From positions 310,001 through 374,000 of the forward strand of contig JAEWOS010000003.1 in NCBI GenBank assembly GCA_023460855.1: a DNA stretch of 64,000 nt, in the 5' to 3' direction. Shown here one piece after another: positions 17,059 through 25,822 of this stretch. This stretch comes from Bacteroidota bacterium. GTDB lineage: Bacteria; Bacteroidota; Bacteroidia; Flavobacteriales; Weeksellaceae. Position 1 is the first letter of the stretch, and the number at the start of each line of letters is the position of its first letter. A program made the translations under genes and the position numbers. A model generated the notes under the pieces. It was given only the letters and a program-made list of their open reading frames with translations, searched no databases and was not told where the DNA came from.

Positions 17059-18765
17059 TTACTGCCTGATTCGGTAAACCGGATACCGTAAATAAGATTT
17101 TTCAAAATATTCCGAATTACGGTAAACCCAGTTCAGCTGCGCAGCGCCGTCCTCCGCAAATTTTTGATCTTCTGACTTCTTCTTTTCAAATTCTGCTTTT
17201 AGAAGTGGATTGCTCTGCAAGATTTCGGGCGCAGTATCCTCAAAGACGTAATCTGAATAATATTCTCTCTGACTCAAAAAGGAATCGAAAAAATTCCAGT
17301 TAAAAAATGAATCGACGCTTTCCGGTTCCAGCGTTTCAAGTAGATATTTTGCGCCGGGTTGATTGACAGGAATCAGCACATCGCCCGTTCTGAAATTAAC
17401 CTGTTCCCGGGAAGATGAAATCTGCGTATCATAATGAACGTAATGGCCTTCATACGGTCGCGTATAAGTTTTGTAATCAGCTATCCGGTAAACTTCTACC
17501 GATATCGTTGAATCTGATTTCAGCGGTTTCATTTTTATTTTATTCCGCTGCAAATGTTCAATCACGCGCCATTCGGATTTAGGAAGTACATAAAATTCAG
17601 GAATTTCGATCTGTTTTTCAGCTTCGTACGTGTCGTAAAACGGAATCTTCATTGAATAAGGTTTCGAACGGTCATAAAACAGTCGCGGTTTGCCTGAAAT
17701 TTCACTGTCCTTCAGCGCTGCCTCATATCCTTTAAATTCCATCAGATGAAATTTTGTGGAATCGAGTTTCCAGTTTACGGTGTACTTTTTTCCAGGTAAG
17801 AACTGTGCCCTGTTTTTCTTTTGAACTGACTGTATTTTCTGCAGATTTTTAGAAACAAATTCAATTGACGACACCATATTTTCGTAGGTAACAGCAACCC
17901 GGTCTTTATACGGTTTCAGCATATGAGTTTCCGGAACTTCACCCATCGTATTGAACAGCGATGTGTAACCGGTTGCGTATCTGGGCGAATCCATAAATGC
18001 TTCATAACCGTTCTGCGGTTTAAGACCATTGATCTGCACATAAGGAATGGAAATGATACCTTTTTTTAGAAGATTCTGCTTGATTTCCGGCACCAGTATT
18101 TCGTGCTGAAAATTTCCAAGCTCTTTTCCCAGCCTTTCTTTATTTGTGGTGATATAGGTTAGCGTATACTGGTAATCAGCGCCGTTGCTTACGTGGTTAT
18201 CGATAAAATAAACCGGATTATATGTATGGAAAATTTCCTGAAAACTCTGTGCATTTTTCGAATCTGCCTTGATGAAATCGCGGTTCAGATCGAAATTTCG
18301 CGCATTTCCTCTGAATCCGTATTCCTCGGGACCGTTCTGGTTTGCCCGTGAATATTTTCCGCGGTTCAGCATTCCGCCGATGTTGTAACATTCAATCACG
18401 GCAACAGTTACGTTATCCGGTATTTTTAAAGTACCGTCTGCGAGATTGCGCAGCAGCTGCATCGAAGCATCAATTCCGTCAGGTTCACCGGGATGAATTC
18501 CGTTATTAATCAGTATTGTCGGTATTGCAGGATTAAAATTCTGCCCATTGTTAAACAAGACAACCCGTAAAGGTTCACCGGAATCGGTCAGTCCAAATTT
18601 TTTGATGGAAATATTCGCATAATTTCTGTCGAGTGAATCATAAAAAAGCCGCATTTCTGCATAATCAGCTGTTTGATTGCCATTGCCTTTTTCGTATGGC
18701 GTTCGTAAATTCTGAGAGAATAAAATTGCCGGGAAAGCGATTAAGACTGACAAAATATATTTCAT
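17059..18765 (-). CDS. Secreted M14-family metallocarboxypeptidase
   Basis: 568 residues from the ATG at 18765, which gives a clean signal peptide (MKYILSVLIAFPAILFSQ); an ATG six codons upstream (18783) is also possible. The zinc motif HPGEPDG (H and E, about residue 92) and the later FIDNHVSNGADY supply ligands, and NFDLNRDF the substrate-binding Arg, as expected for M14. The C-terminal 250 residues are a beta-rich accessory region. It probably trims peptides outside the inner membrane. It is the last gene of the minus-strand block. Confidence 0.8.
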   Translation of the reverse strand: MKYILSVLIAFPAILFSQNLRTPYEKGNGNQTADYAEMRLFYDSLDRNYANISIKKFGLTDSGEPLRVVLFNNGQNFNPAIPTILINNGIHPGEPDGIDASMQLLRNLADGTLKIPDNVTVAVIECYNIGGMLNRGKYSRANQNGPEEYGFRGNARNFDLNRDFIKADSKNAQSFQEIFHTYNPVYFIDNHVSNGADYQYTLTYITTNKERLGKELGNFQHEILVPEIKQNLLKKGIISIPYVQINGLKPQNGYEAFMDSPRYATGYTSLFNTMGEVPETHMLKPYKDRVAVTYENMVSSIEFVSKNLQKIQSVQKKNRAQFLPGKKYTVNWKLDSTKFHLMEFKGYEAALKDSEISGKPRLFYDRSKPYSMKIPFYDTYEAEKQIEIPEFYVLPKSEWRVIEHLQRNKIKMKPLKSDSTISVEVYRIADYKTYTRPYEGHYVHYDTQISSSREQVNFRTGDVLIPVNQPGAKYLLETLEPESVDSFFNWNFFDSFLSQREYYSDYVFEDTAPEILQSNPLLKAEFEKKKSEDQKFAEDGAAQLNWVYRNSEYFEKSYLRYPVYRIRQ

Positions 18766-18821
18766 AAAGAAGGAGCTGTTCAAGCTGTGCCATTCAAAAC
18801 ACAGAAAAAATTAAAACTTCA

Positions 18822-18850
18822 ACAAAAAACCACGCATTTTCTGCGTGGTT
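18822..18850 (-). terminator. Rho-independent terminator after the barrel-protein gene
   Basis: AACCACGCA (18828-18836) pairs with TGCGTGGTT (18842-18850). On the minus strand it is followed by six T. It isolates the M14 peptidase from the genes upstream. Confidence 0.85.
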
Positions 18851-18871
18851 CTGTAATTATGGTCTGAGCGT

Positions 18872-19543
18872 TTAATCAAAAATATAAGACAATGTTACGC
18901 TTACAACGTTTTCACGCTTTTTCTTCTGAATATTCGGATCGATACCAGGCTCGTTCATCAGTCCTTTGTAAACATTGCTGAGTCCGAGATCTACTCTTGC
19001 CGCAAGTTCCAGTTTACGCATGTAGCTGAAACCAAATCCGGCGCCAAGCATTGTAGTGAATCCTGTAGCTTTACCGTTTACATTCTCGCCGTTAATATCA
19101 ACACCTTCTTCAGTGTAATATGGCTGGGCAGGACTTTCGATTGTCTGTCCGATCAAGAAGTTGAATCTTGGACCTACCATCGCAAAAAATTCAGATTCTG
19201 CTTCCGAGAAATATCCCTTAAAATAAACCGGAACACTGATGTAGCTGTTTCCGTACACCGCATTGTATCCCGGATGATACTGAACATCTTTGTTCTTGCC
19301 AGTTTCACCCGCTCCGTAATAAACAACTTCGGGCTGTACGTAAAACTGGTCATCATTGCCAACAGGAATCAGCGCCATCACACCTCCCTGCAATGTATGC
19401 CTTGGTCCGGAAGGATTATGTGCATGGCGCACGCGGGAATAGTTGTAACCTGCCGTAACACCGAATCTGGTGCTTCCAAAATCAATCTGTGCAAAGGAGA
19501 ACGTAGAAAACAGAACTCCCGCCGTTAAAAATATTTTTTTCAT
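18872..19543 (-). CDS. Outer-membrane beta-barrel protein, PorT-like family
   Basis: 223 residues. A signal peptide (MKKIFLTAGVLFSTFSFAQ) is followed by alternating amphipathic strands (FGVTAGYNYS, QFYVQPEVVYYG, YISVPVYFKGYF, FFAMVGPRFNFLIG, TTMLGAGFGFSYM, ARVDLGLSNVY) that build an eight-strand-like barrel ending VTLSYIFD. The layout matches the OMP_b-brl_2/PorT-like family, common in Bacteroidota. It is not close enough for me to call PorT itself. It lies 15 bases after sucD. Confidence 0.75.
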   Translation of the reverse strand: MKKIFLTAGVLFSTFSFAQIDFGSTRFGVTAGYNYSRVRHAHNPSGPRHTLQGGVMALIPVGNDDQFYVQPEVVYYGAGETGKNKDVQYHPGYNAVYGNSYISVPVYFKGYFSEAESEFFAMVGPRFNFLIGQTIESPAQPYYTEEGVDINGENVNGKATGFTTMLGAGFGFSYMRKLELAARVDLGLSNVYKGLMNEPGIDPNIQKKKRENVVSVTLSYIFD

Positions 19544-19558
19544 AAATGTGTTTGTGTC

Positions 19559-20431
19559 TTATCCAAGAACTTTTGCTACCGTTTTACCGATATCTGCAGG
19601 GGAATCTACCACCGTAATTCCGTTTTCGCGCATAATTTCCATTTTTGCCTGCGCAGTATCTTCATCACCTCCCACAATTGCTCCTGCATGTCCCATCGTT
19701 CTTCCTTTTGGCGCTGTTTGCCCGGCGATAAAACCAACAACCGGTTTTTTGGATCCGGATTCTTTATACCATCTTGCTGCTTCAGCTTCAAGAGAACCAC
19801 CGATTTCACCGATCATTACAACAGCTTCTGTCTCAGGATCGTTGATGAACAGTTCCAGTGCTTCTTTTGTGGTGGTACCAATGATTGGATCACCGCCGAT
19901 TCCGATTGCAGTAGAAACTCCGTATCCTGCTCTTACCACCTGATCCGCAGCTTCATATGTTAAAGTTCCTGATTTTGAAACAATACCTATTTTTCCTTTT
20001 TTGAAAACGAAGCCCGGCATAATTCCGATTTTTGCTTCATCAGAAGTGATTACTCCCGGACAGTTAGGTCCGATCAGTCGGCAGTCTCTGTCTGCGATAT
20101 AAGATTTTACCTTAACCATATCTGCAACAGGAATTCCTTCAGTAATACAAACAATTACTTTAATTCCGGAATCTGCAGCTTCCATAATCGCATCTGCAGC
20201 AAATGCAGGCGGTACGAAAATAATAGAAACATTTGCTCCGGCTTTTTCCACAGCCTCAGCTACCGAATTGAAAACAGGTTTTCCAAGGTGTTCCGAACCT
20301 CCTTTTCCCGGTGTAACACCTCCTACTACATTGGTTCCGTATTCGATCATCTGCTCCGCGTGGAACGTGCCCTCATTACCGGTAAAACCCTGTACGATAA
20401 CTTTAGAATCTTTGTTTACTAATACTGCCAT
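19559..20431 (-). CDS. sucD: Succinyl-CoA ligase, alpha subunit
   Basis: 290 residues. The N-terminal CoA-binding fold carries GFTGNEGTFHAEQMI (about 16-30), and the phospho-histidine is in MGHAGAIVGG (about 248). The enzyme couples succinyl-CoA cleavage to nucleotide synthesis in the TCA cycle. The beta subunit SucC is not in the window, so the subunits are split in this genome. In transcription order it comes after the short LpxD homologue, an arrangement I associate with flavobacteria. Confidence 0.95.
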   Translation of the reverse strand: MAVLVNKDSKVIVQGFTGNEGTFHAEQMIEYGTNVVGGVTPGKGGSEHLGKPVFNSVAEAVEKAGANVSIIFVPPAFAADAIMEAADSGIKVIVCITEGIPVADMVKVKSYIADRDCRLIGPNCPGVITSDEAKIGIMPGFVFKKGKIGIVSKSGTLTYEAADQVVRAGYGVSTAIGIGGDPIIGTTTKEALELFINDPETEAVVMIGEIGGSLEAEAARWYKESGSKKPVVGFIAGQTAPKGRTMGHAGAIVGGDEDTAQAKMEIMRENGITVVDSPADIGKTVAKVLG

Positions 20432-20465
20432 GAATTATTTTTTAATATTTTTTTACTTTGATTTA

Positions 20466-20505
20466 AGCTCCCACAAATTTACAAGTTTTTGCGCAATTGG
20501 GAGCT
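20466..20505. repeat. Inverted repeat upstream of sucD
   Basis: AGCTCCCA (20466-20473) and TGGGAGCT (20498-20505) form perfect 8-base arms around 24 bases that contain CAAATTTA, the complement of a TAAATTTG -7 element for sucD. Either an operator or chance; the gap between sucD and the upstream gene is 168 bases. Confidence 0.4.
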
Positions 20506-20599
20506 ACAGATTGCGGTAATTTGAAACGAAAACATCCGTTTTCATTCATCTTGTTGACTGCAAACTAAAACGGCCGGATAATCGGTGGTGTAAGATTTT

Positions 20600-21511
20600 T
20601 TACTGTTTTCTGATCAGGCTTTTAAGTCTCACTTCATTTTTCAGATATTCGCGGTAATCTTCTGCAAGCATCCCGATATAAACGCCTTTTTCGAGGTTTC
20701 TGTTAACACCGGTTTTTCCCATAATCACCGAACCTGCCGCAATGCTGTTTCCGGAAGCCATCCCAACCTGTCCCCACATCGTAACATCATCACCGACTAT
20801 GCAGCAGCCTGCAATTCCGACCTGGGAAGCGATCAGCACCCGTTTTCCGATAATGGTATCATGACCAATCTGAATCTGATTGTCGAGCACAGAACCTTCA
20901 CCGATTACGGTAGAATCTGTAACACCGCGATCGATGGTACACATATTTCCGATCTGCACGTCATTTTCTATAACCACATTTCCTACAGATATCAGCCGGT
21001 CGAATTTTCCGTCCACTTTTCTGTAATAAAATGCTTCTCCGCCCAAGATGGTTCCGGCCTGAATCATGACGCGGTCGCCGATAACGGTTCGGTCGCCAAT
21101 CACCACATTTGGAAAGACATGACAGTCTTTTCCGATCTTCACATCGTTACCAATCACCACCGATGAATGGATTTCTGTACCTTCCCCAACCTCCGTATTG
21201 TGAAGTTCTTCGCGGAAATTATTGATTTTCGTAAAGTGCGTGTTAATCAGATTAAAATCGCGGAAAGGATCTTCAGAAATCAGCAGCGATTTGCCTTCAG
21301 GACATTCCACTTCCTTGTCGATCAGAATCACGGTTGCTGCCGAATTCAGGGCTTTGTCGTAATATTTCGGATGATTTACGAAAACGATATCTCCGGGCCT
21401 TACCATATGGATTTCATTGGTTCCCAAAACTTCAAAATCCGGGTGGCCGACAAAACTTGCACCGATAATTCCGGCTATGTCTTCTAAACGCTGTGGCTGG
21501 TTGAATATCAT
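20600..21511 (-). CDS. LpxD-like left-handed beta-helix acyltransferase (short paralogue)
   Basis: 303 residues, about 40 shorter than the true LpxD at 24698. The N-terminal LpxD-type domain (about 1-95) is kept, then come hexapeptide repeats (about 105-270: VVIGNDV, KIGKDCH, VVIGDRT and so on). QIQIGHDTIIG keeps the first catalytic-type His, but the segment matching the second conserved LpxD His reads GQVGMASGNSI, with no His. It sits in the lipid A/efp/sucD block. It may N-acylate a different UDP-sugar or be a non-catalytic relative. Confidence 0.8.
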   Translation of the reverse strand: MIFNQPQRLEDIAGIIGASFVGHPDFEVLGTNEIHMVRPGDIVFVNHPKYYDKALNSAATVILIDKEVECPEGKSLLISEDPFRDFNLINTHFTKINNFREELHNTEVGEGTEIHSSVVIGNDVKIGKDCHVFPNVVIGDRTVIGDRVMIQAGTILGGEAFYYRKVDGKFDRLISVGNVVIENDVQIGNMCTIDRGVTDSTVIGEGSVLDNQIQIGHDTIIGKRVLIASQVGIAGCCIVGDDVTMWGQVGMASGNSIAAGSVIMGKTGVNRNLEKGVYIGMLAEDYREYLKNEVRLKSLIRKQ

Positions 21512-21531
21512 AAAAACTGAAAATTGACTTT

Positions 21532-21558
21532 AAAAAAAAGAGCAGGAAATTTCCTGCT
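21532..21558 (-). terminator. Rho-independent terminator after efp
   Basis: AGCAGGAAA and TTTCCTGCT form a perfect palindrome at 21541-21558. On the minus strand a run of T follows, and it lies 12 bases past the efp stop. Confidence 0.85.
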
Positions 21559-21569
21559 GCTTTCACGAT

Positions 21570-22133
21570 TTATTTTACTCTTTCGAGGTATGTTCCGTCT
21601 TCGGTGTTCACCTTTATTTTGTCACCGGCTTCAATAAACAAGGGTACCATTACTCTTGCACCGGTTTCCACGATCGCATTTTTCAGCGCGTTGGTTGCGG
21701 TATTGCCTTTTACACCCGGATCAGCTTCCACAACATCCAGATAAACCGTCGGCGGAATTTCTGCAGAAAGCGGGGTTTCATCAGCTTCCTTCAGAATGAT
21801 GGTTACCTCTTCTCCGGCTTTCATAAACTGGGCGTTTTCGATCATTTCTTTGTTAAGGTAGATCTGCGAAAAATCGTCATTGTTCATAAAGTGGAATCCG
21901 TTTTCATCATCGTACAGATACTGGAATTTGCGGGTGATCACCTTTACCTCATCAATTTTATGTCCTGCGGAAAACGTGTTATCGAGAACTTTTCCGTTGG
22001 TTACTGATTTCAGTTTTGTACGCACAAATGCCGGACCTTTACCGGGCTTAACGTGCAGAAATTCAATTACTTTGTAAATATCATTGCTGTACTCAATGCA
22101 CATGCCTTTTTTGATATCGTTGCTTGTAGCCAT
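21570..22133 (-). CDS. efp: Elongation factor P
   Basis: 187 residues, with three beta-barrel domains as in the family. The modification-site loop HVKPGKGPAFVR (residues 27-38) is intact, with the conserved lysine in PGKG. EF-P relieves ribosome stalling at polyproline. Which modification system acts on the lysine cannot be told from this window. It is embedded in the lipid A gene block. Confidence 0.96.
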   Translation of the reverse strand: MATSNDIKKGMCIEYSNDIYKVIEFLHVKPGKGPAFVRTKLKSVTNGKVLDNTFSAGHKIDEVKVITRKFQYLYDDENGFHFMNNDDFSQIYLNKEMIENAQFMKAGEEVTIILKEADETPLSAEIPPTVYLDVVEADPGVKGNTATNALKNAIVETGARVMVPLFIEAGDKIKVNTEDGTYLERVK

Positions 22134-22157
22134 TTATTAATATGCTTGATTAAAATT

Positions 22158-22511
22158 TTATTTCGATTGATAGATTCTGATCTCTGTTAATTTCTGCAGA
22201 CCAACCGGCGGAAGATTGATGTTTGGCGGCAAATAATGAATATCGTTGTTGATTTCAAAATTCCTCGGCTCCAGCGGATTGAAACTTCTGTTATTGCGGT
22301 TCAGCATCGAAGCGTTGATCCTGATTTCTGACGGTGCCGGATTTACAAAAGTTCTTTCCTGATAATTTTCTTTCGCATTCCACAGGATTTCCTGCACATT
22401 GTTCACTGCCAGCGAATCATTCTTTTTGATTTCGCGGAAGTTGATTGTCTGCGCAGAAACTCCTGCCGACAGTGCAAGAAAAAACATTATGCAAAAAGTC
22501 TGGATGTTCAT
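22158..22511 (-). CDS. Small secreted protein of unknown function in the lipid A block
   Basis: 117 residues with a signal peptide (about 1-20, ending VSAQ). The mature 97 residues are polar, Asn-rich and mostly without predicted transmembrane or repeat structure (NNRSFNPLEPRNFEINND, LPPNINLPPVG). It starts 3 bases after the lpxA stop and ends 24 bases before efp, so it is almost certainly co-transcribed with both. I recognise no family. It could be a periplasmic accessory protein or a dispensable passenger. Confidence 0.65.
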   Translation of the reverse strand: MNIQTFCIMFFLALSAGVSAQTINFREIKKNDSLAVNNVQEILWNAKENYQERTFVNPAPSEIRINASMLNRNNRSFNPLEPRNFEINNDIHYLPPNINLPPVGLQKLTEIRIYQSK

Positions 22512-22514
22512 TTT

Positions 22515-23303
22515 TTACTCTTTTCCGGTACCGTAACCTTTAACGATACCTCGTGGTGAATTTTTGATGAATTCCAGAATCTCATCGCGCTCCGCAGTCG
22601 GCAGCATTTCTTTTTCTATATGCTGAACAGCCTGGGAAACATTGAGTTTCATCTGAAACAGATAGCGGTAAATTTTCTGGATTTCAAAAATTTTCTCATT
22701 GGAAAAACCGCGTCTTCTTAATCCTACGGAATTAATTCCCGCATAAGACATCGGCTCGCGCGCAACTTTGATGTATGACGGGATGTCTTTCCGTACAAGG
22801 GTTCCGCCGGAAATCATCACGTGTTTTCCAACCTTCCCGAACTGGTGCACCGCAGACAGTCCGCCCATAATCGTAAAGTCACCAATTTCAACGTGGCCTG
22901 CAATTCCGCAGCCATTCACAATTATCACATTATTTCCGATGACGCAATCGTGTGCGATGTGGGATGTAGCCATAATCAGACATTCGTTCCCGATTTTGGT
23001 ATATCCTAAAGCTTTTGTTCCGCGGTTAATGGTAACGCATTCCCGTACGGTTGTTCCGTCTCCGATGATTACCTGTGTATCTTCACCGTCAAATTTAAGA
23101 TCTTGAGGAATTGCCGAAATCACCGTTCCCGGGAAAATCCGGCAGTTTTTTCCGATTCTTGCACCGTCCATGATTGTTACATTTGGACCGATCCATGTTC
23201 CGTCACCGATTTCCACATCTGCAGCAATCGTGGTAAAAGGTTCCACCACTACATTCTTGCCGATTGTTGCGCGTTTGTCTACTGCTGCAAGTTGATGAAT
23301 CAT
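22515..23303 (-). CDS. lpxA: UDP-N-acetylglucosamine acyltransferase
   Basis: 262 residues from the ATG at 23303, which follows the lpxC/fabZ stop with a one-base gap; a start nine codons upstream would overlap that gene. Hexapeptide repeats form the left-handed beta-helix (about 10-190), and the catalytic His is in TSHIAHDCVIG (about 121-131). The C-terminal helical region GLRRRGFSNEKI is typical. It transfers a hydroxyacyl chain to UDP-GlcNAc, the first step of lipid A synthesis. Confidence 0.95.
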   Translation of the reverse strand: MIHQLAAVDKRATIGKNVVVEPFTTIAADVEIGDGTWIGPNVTIMDGARIGKNCRIFPGTVISAIPQDLKFDGEDTQVIIGDGTTVRECVTINRGTKALGYTKIGNECLIMATSHIAHDCVIGNNVIIVNGCGIAGHVEIGDFTIMGGLSAVHQFGKVGKHVMISGGTLVRKDIPSYIKVAREPMSYAGINSVGLRRRGFSNEKIFEIQKIYRYLFQMKLNVSQAVQHIEKEMLPTAERDEILEFIKNSPRGIVKGYGTGKE

Positions 23304-23304
23304 G

Positions 23305-24705
23305 TTATTCGTCGGTTTTATTTTTTGCAACCTGTGCCATCAGTTCGGCTTCCACAACGATGCTGTCTCCTACATAACCGTAACCCTGCATATGTACGAT
23401 ACCTCTTCTGATAGGGGTAATCAGTTCAATCTTAAAAATTATGGTATCGCCGGGAACTACTTTCTTTTTAAATTTCACCTTATCAATCTTGATAAAATAA
23501 GTGGAATAGTTTTCCGGATCGGGAACACCTGCAAGTACAAGTATTCCGCCGGTCTGCGCAAGCGCTTCAACCTGAAGAACACCCGGCATTACAGGTTCCT
23601 TTGGGAAATGCCCTACAAAAAACGGCTCATTGAACGTTACGTTTTTCAGACCAACCACATGCTTGTCCGAAAGTTCCAGAACTTTGTCAATCAGCAGAAA
23701 AGGATAACGGTGAGGCATTAGCCGCATGATTCCGTTGATATCAAAAATAGGTTCTTTATAAATATCGAAATCGGGTACATTTTTCTTTTTCTGCATTTTC
23801 CACTGACGGTTCAGTTTTTTGGCAAACTGCGTGTTTACAAAATGTCCCGGCTTATTGGCAATAACTTTTCCTTTTATTTTCACACCGATCAGTGCAAGAT
23901 CTCCAACTACATCCAGCAGTTTATGTCTCGCAGCTTCATTTGGATGATTCAGCGTGAGGTTATCCAGAATTCCGTTTGGCCTGATGGAAACTTTGTCTTT
24001 TCCGAAAGCCTTTTTCAGTTTTTCGGCGGTTTCCGGGGTCAGCTCTTTATCCACATAAACAATGGCATTCGAAATATCTCCACCTTTGATAAGTCCGGCA
24101 TCGAGCAGCATTTCAAGTTCATGCAGAAAACTGAATGTTCTCGCCGAAGCGATTTCCGAATTAAATTCAGAAATATCTTTCATCGTGGCATTCTGCGTTC
24201 CCAGAACTTTGGTACCGAAATCCACCATAGCCGTCACTTCATATTTTTCAGCAGGAATAATGGTAATTTCAGAACCTGTTGCGGGATCACTGAAGCTCAT
24301 CACTTCTTTTACAACAAAATATTCTCTGGCAGCATCCTGTTCTTCAACTCCGGCTTTCTCAATTGCTTCCACGAAAAATTTAGATGAACCGTCAAGAATT
24401 GGCGGTTCGGCGCTGTTCATTTCAAGAATGGCATTGTCAACATCACATCCAACGAGTGCAGCTAGAAGGTGTTCGCAGGTATGAATGCGCACGCCCAGTT
24501 TTTCCAGAGTAGTTCCTCTTTCGGTGGTGGTTACGTGATTGACGTCTGCTTCAATATGAGGTTTTCCTTCGAGGTCGGTTCTTACAAAAACAAAACCTGT
24601 ATTTTCTTTTGCCGGTTTGATAGAAAGATTTACCTGCTTTCCCGTATGCAGGCCAATTCCGGAAAGGCTGACTTCCTCTTTCAGCGTTTTTTGTTTATCA
24701 CTCAT
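23305..24705 (-). CDS. lpxC/fabZ: Fused LpxC deacetylase / FabZ dehydratase
   Basis: 466 residues from the ATG at 24705. That ATG overlaps the lpxD stop by 8 bases (ATGAGTGA), a coupling arrangement, and earlier in-frame ATGs would overlap more. Residues 1-310 are LpxC with zinc ligands in HTCEHLLAAL and ARHKLLDVVGD. Residues about 320-460 are FabZ with active His in LMPHRYPFLLID and Glu in GVLQVEALAQ. The first domain removes acetyl from the acylated UDP-GlcNAc, and the second makes enoyl-ACP in fatty acid synthesis. This fusion is established in Bacteroidota. Confidence 0.95.
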   Translation of the reverse strand: MSDKQKTLKEEVSLSGIGLHTGKQVNLSIKPAKENTGFVFVRTDLEGKPHIEADVNHVTTTERGTTLEKLGVRIHTCEHLLAALVGCDVDNAILEMNSAEPPILDGSSKFFVEAIEKAGVEEQDAAREYFVVKEVMSFSDPATGSEITIIPAEKYEVTAMVDFGTKVLGTQNATMKDISEFNSEIASARTFSFLHELEMLLDAGLIKGGDISNAIVYVDKELTPETAEKLKKAFGKDKVSIRPNGILDNLTLNHPNEAARHKLLDVVGDLALIGVKIKGKVIANKPGHFVNTQFAKKLNRQWKMQKKKNVPDFDIYKEPIFDINGIMRLMPHRYPFLLIDKVLELSDKHVVGLKNVTFNEPFFVGHFPKEPVMPGVLQVEALAQTGGILVLAGVPDPENYSTYFIKIDKVKFKKKVVPGDTIIFKIELITPIRRGIVHMQGYGYVGDSIVVEAELMAQVAKNKTDE

Positions 24706-25732
24706 TTGTTGTACTTCCATTTGAGTTCTTTTCAAGATTATTCAGTCTTTTTACAATTTCGTTAAAGTTTCTGAAATGCACGTAGTTTCGGCGGTAATCT
24801 CCGGCATTTATCGCTGGTGAACCATACAGAATTTCTCCGTCTGCTGTATTAGAATTGACACCGCTCTGCGCCTGAATTTTCACCTGATTTCCGATCACGA
24901 TGTGCCCAACAATTCCTGCCTGTCCGCCGATCATATTCCAGTCGCCAATTGTTGTGCTTCCGGCAATTCCGGCCTGCGCTGCAACCACATTATTTTTGCC
25001 GATTTTCACATTGTGGGCAATCTGAATCAGGTTGTCTATTTTGGTCCCCTTTCCAACAATGGTGGAACCGATCGTGCCGCGGTCGATGCTGCAGTTTGAT
25101 CCAATTTCCACATGGTCTTCAAGCACTACATTTCCCAGTTGCGGAATTTTGGTATAACCGTCTGCAGAAGGCTGAAAACCAAAACCATCGCTTCCGATAA
25201 CGGAATTGGAATGTATCGTACAGTGATCGCCGATTACCGTATAATCATAAATTCTTACGCCGCTGTCTATTCTGCAGTCTTTACCGATTTTTACGTTTTT
25301 TCCAATGTATACCTGCGGATGAATCTGTGTACCGTCGCCAATTCTGGCATTTTCTGATATATAGGTGAATGCACCAACATAAATATTTTCACCGAGTTCA
25401 ACAGTTTCATGAATGCTTGAACCCTGCTCTACACCGCTTTTCTTGCCGCGCATCTGTTCATGCAGATTCATCAGCACCTGAAAAGAGAGGTATGCATCCT
25501 TTACAGCAATTATGGTCGGATTGTATTTTTTATCTTCCAGAAGATTTTCGGAAACCACAAGAACTGAGCACTCCGTAGAATCGAGATACTGCGCAAATCT
25601 GGACTGTGCTACAAAGGAAAGATGCCCTGCTTCTCCGCGTTCTATAGGTGATACACCGCTAATCTGTGCGTTTTCGTCCCCAATGATTTTTCCATCGATA
25701 AAACCTGCAATCTGCGATGCTGTAAATTCCAT
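24698..25732 (-). CDS. lpxD: UDP-3-O-acylglucosamine N-acyltransferase
   Basis: 344 residues from the ATG at 25732 (an ATG three codons earlier is possible). The N-terminal LpxD domain (about 1-100) is followed by hexapeptide repeats (about 110-300) and a C-terminal helix. Both conserved histidines are present: LIQIAHNVKIG and GIVGHIVIG. It adds the N-linked acyl chain to UDP-3-O-acyl-glucosamine after LpxC. It overlaps the lpxC/fabZ start by 8 bases. Confidence 0.95.
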   Translation of the reverse strand: MEFTASQIAGFIDGKIIGDENAQISGVSPIERGEAGHLSFVAQSRFAQYLDSTECSVLVVSENLLEDKKYNPTIIAVKDAYLSFQVLMNLHEQMRGKKSGVEQGSSIHETVELGENIYVGAFTYISENARIGDGTQIHPQVYIGKNVKIGKDCRIDSGVRIYDYTVIGDHCTIHSNSVIGSDGFGFQPSADGYTKIPQLGNVVLEDHVEIGSNCSIDRGTIGSTIVGKGTKIDNLIQIAHNVKIGKNNVVAAQAGIAGSTTIGDWNMIGGQAGIVGHIVIGNQVKIQAQSGVNSNTADGEILYGSPAINAGDYRRNYVHFRNFNEIVKRLNNLEKNSNGSTTNE

Positions 25733-25822
25733 ATCCTGCAAAGATAAAAATTATTGAAATATATCTGTTTTTTTTGCTGTTCTGCTTAATCTTTTACGGT
25801 GGTTTCCGGTAAAGCAAACCGG

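Noticed and set aside
23305..24705. Possible assembly error joining lpxC to fabZ
   Set aside because: The fusion is a known and conserved feature of Bacteroidota, both active sites are intact and the frame is continuous.
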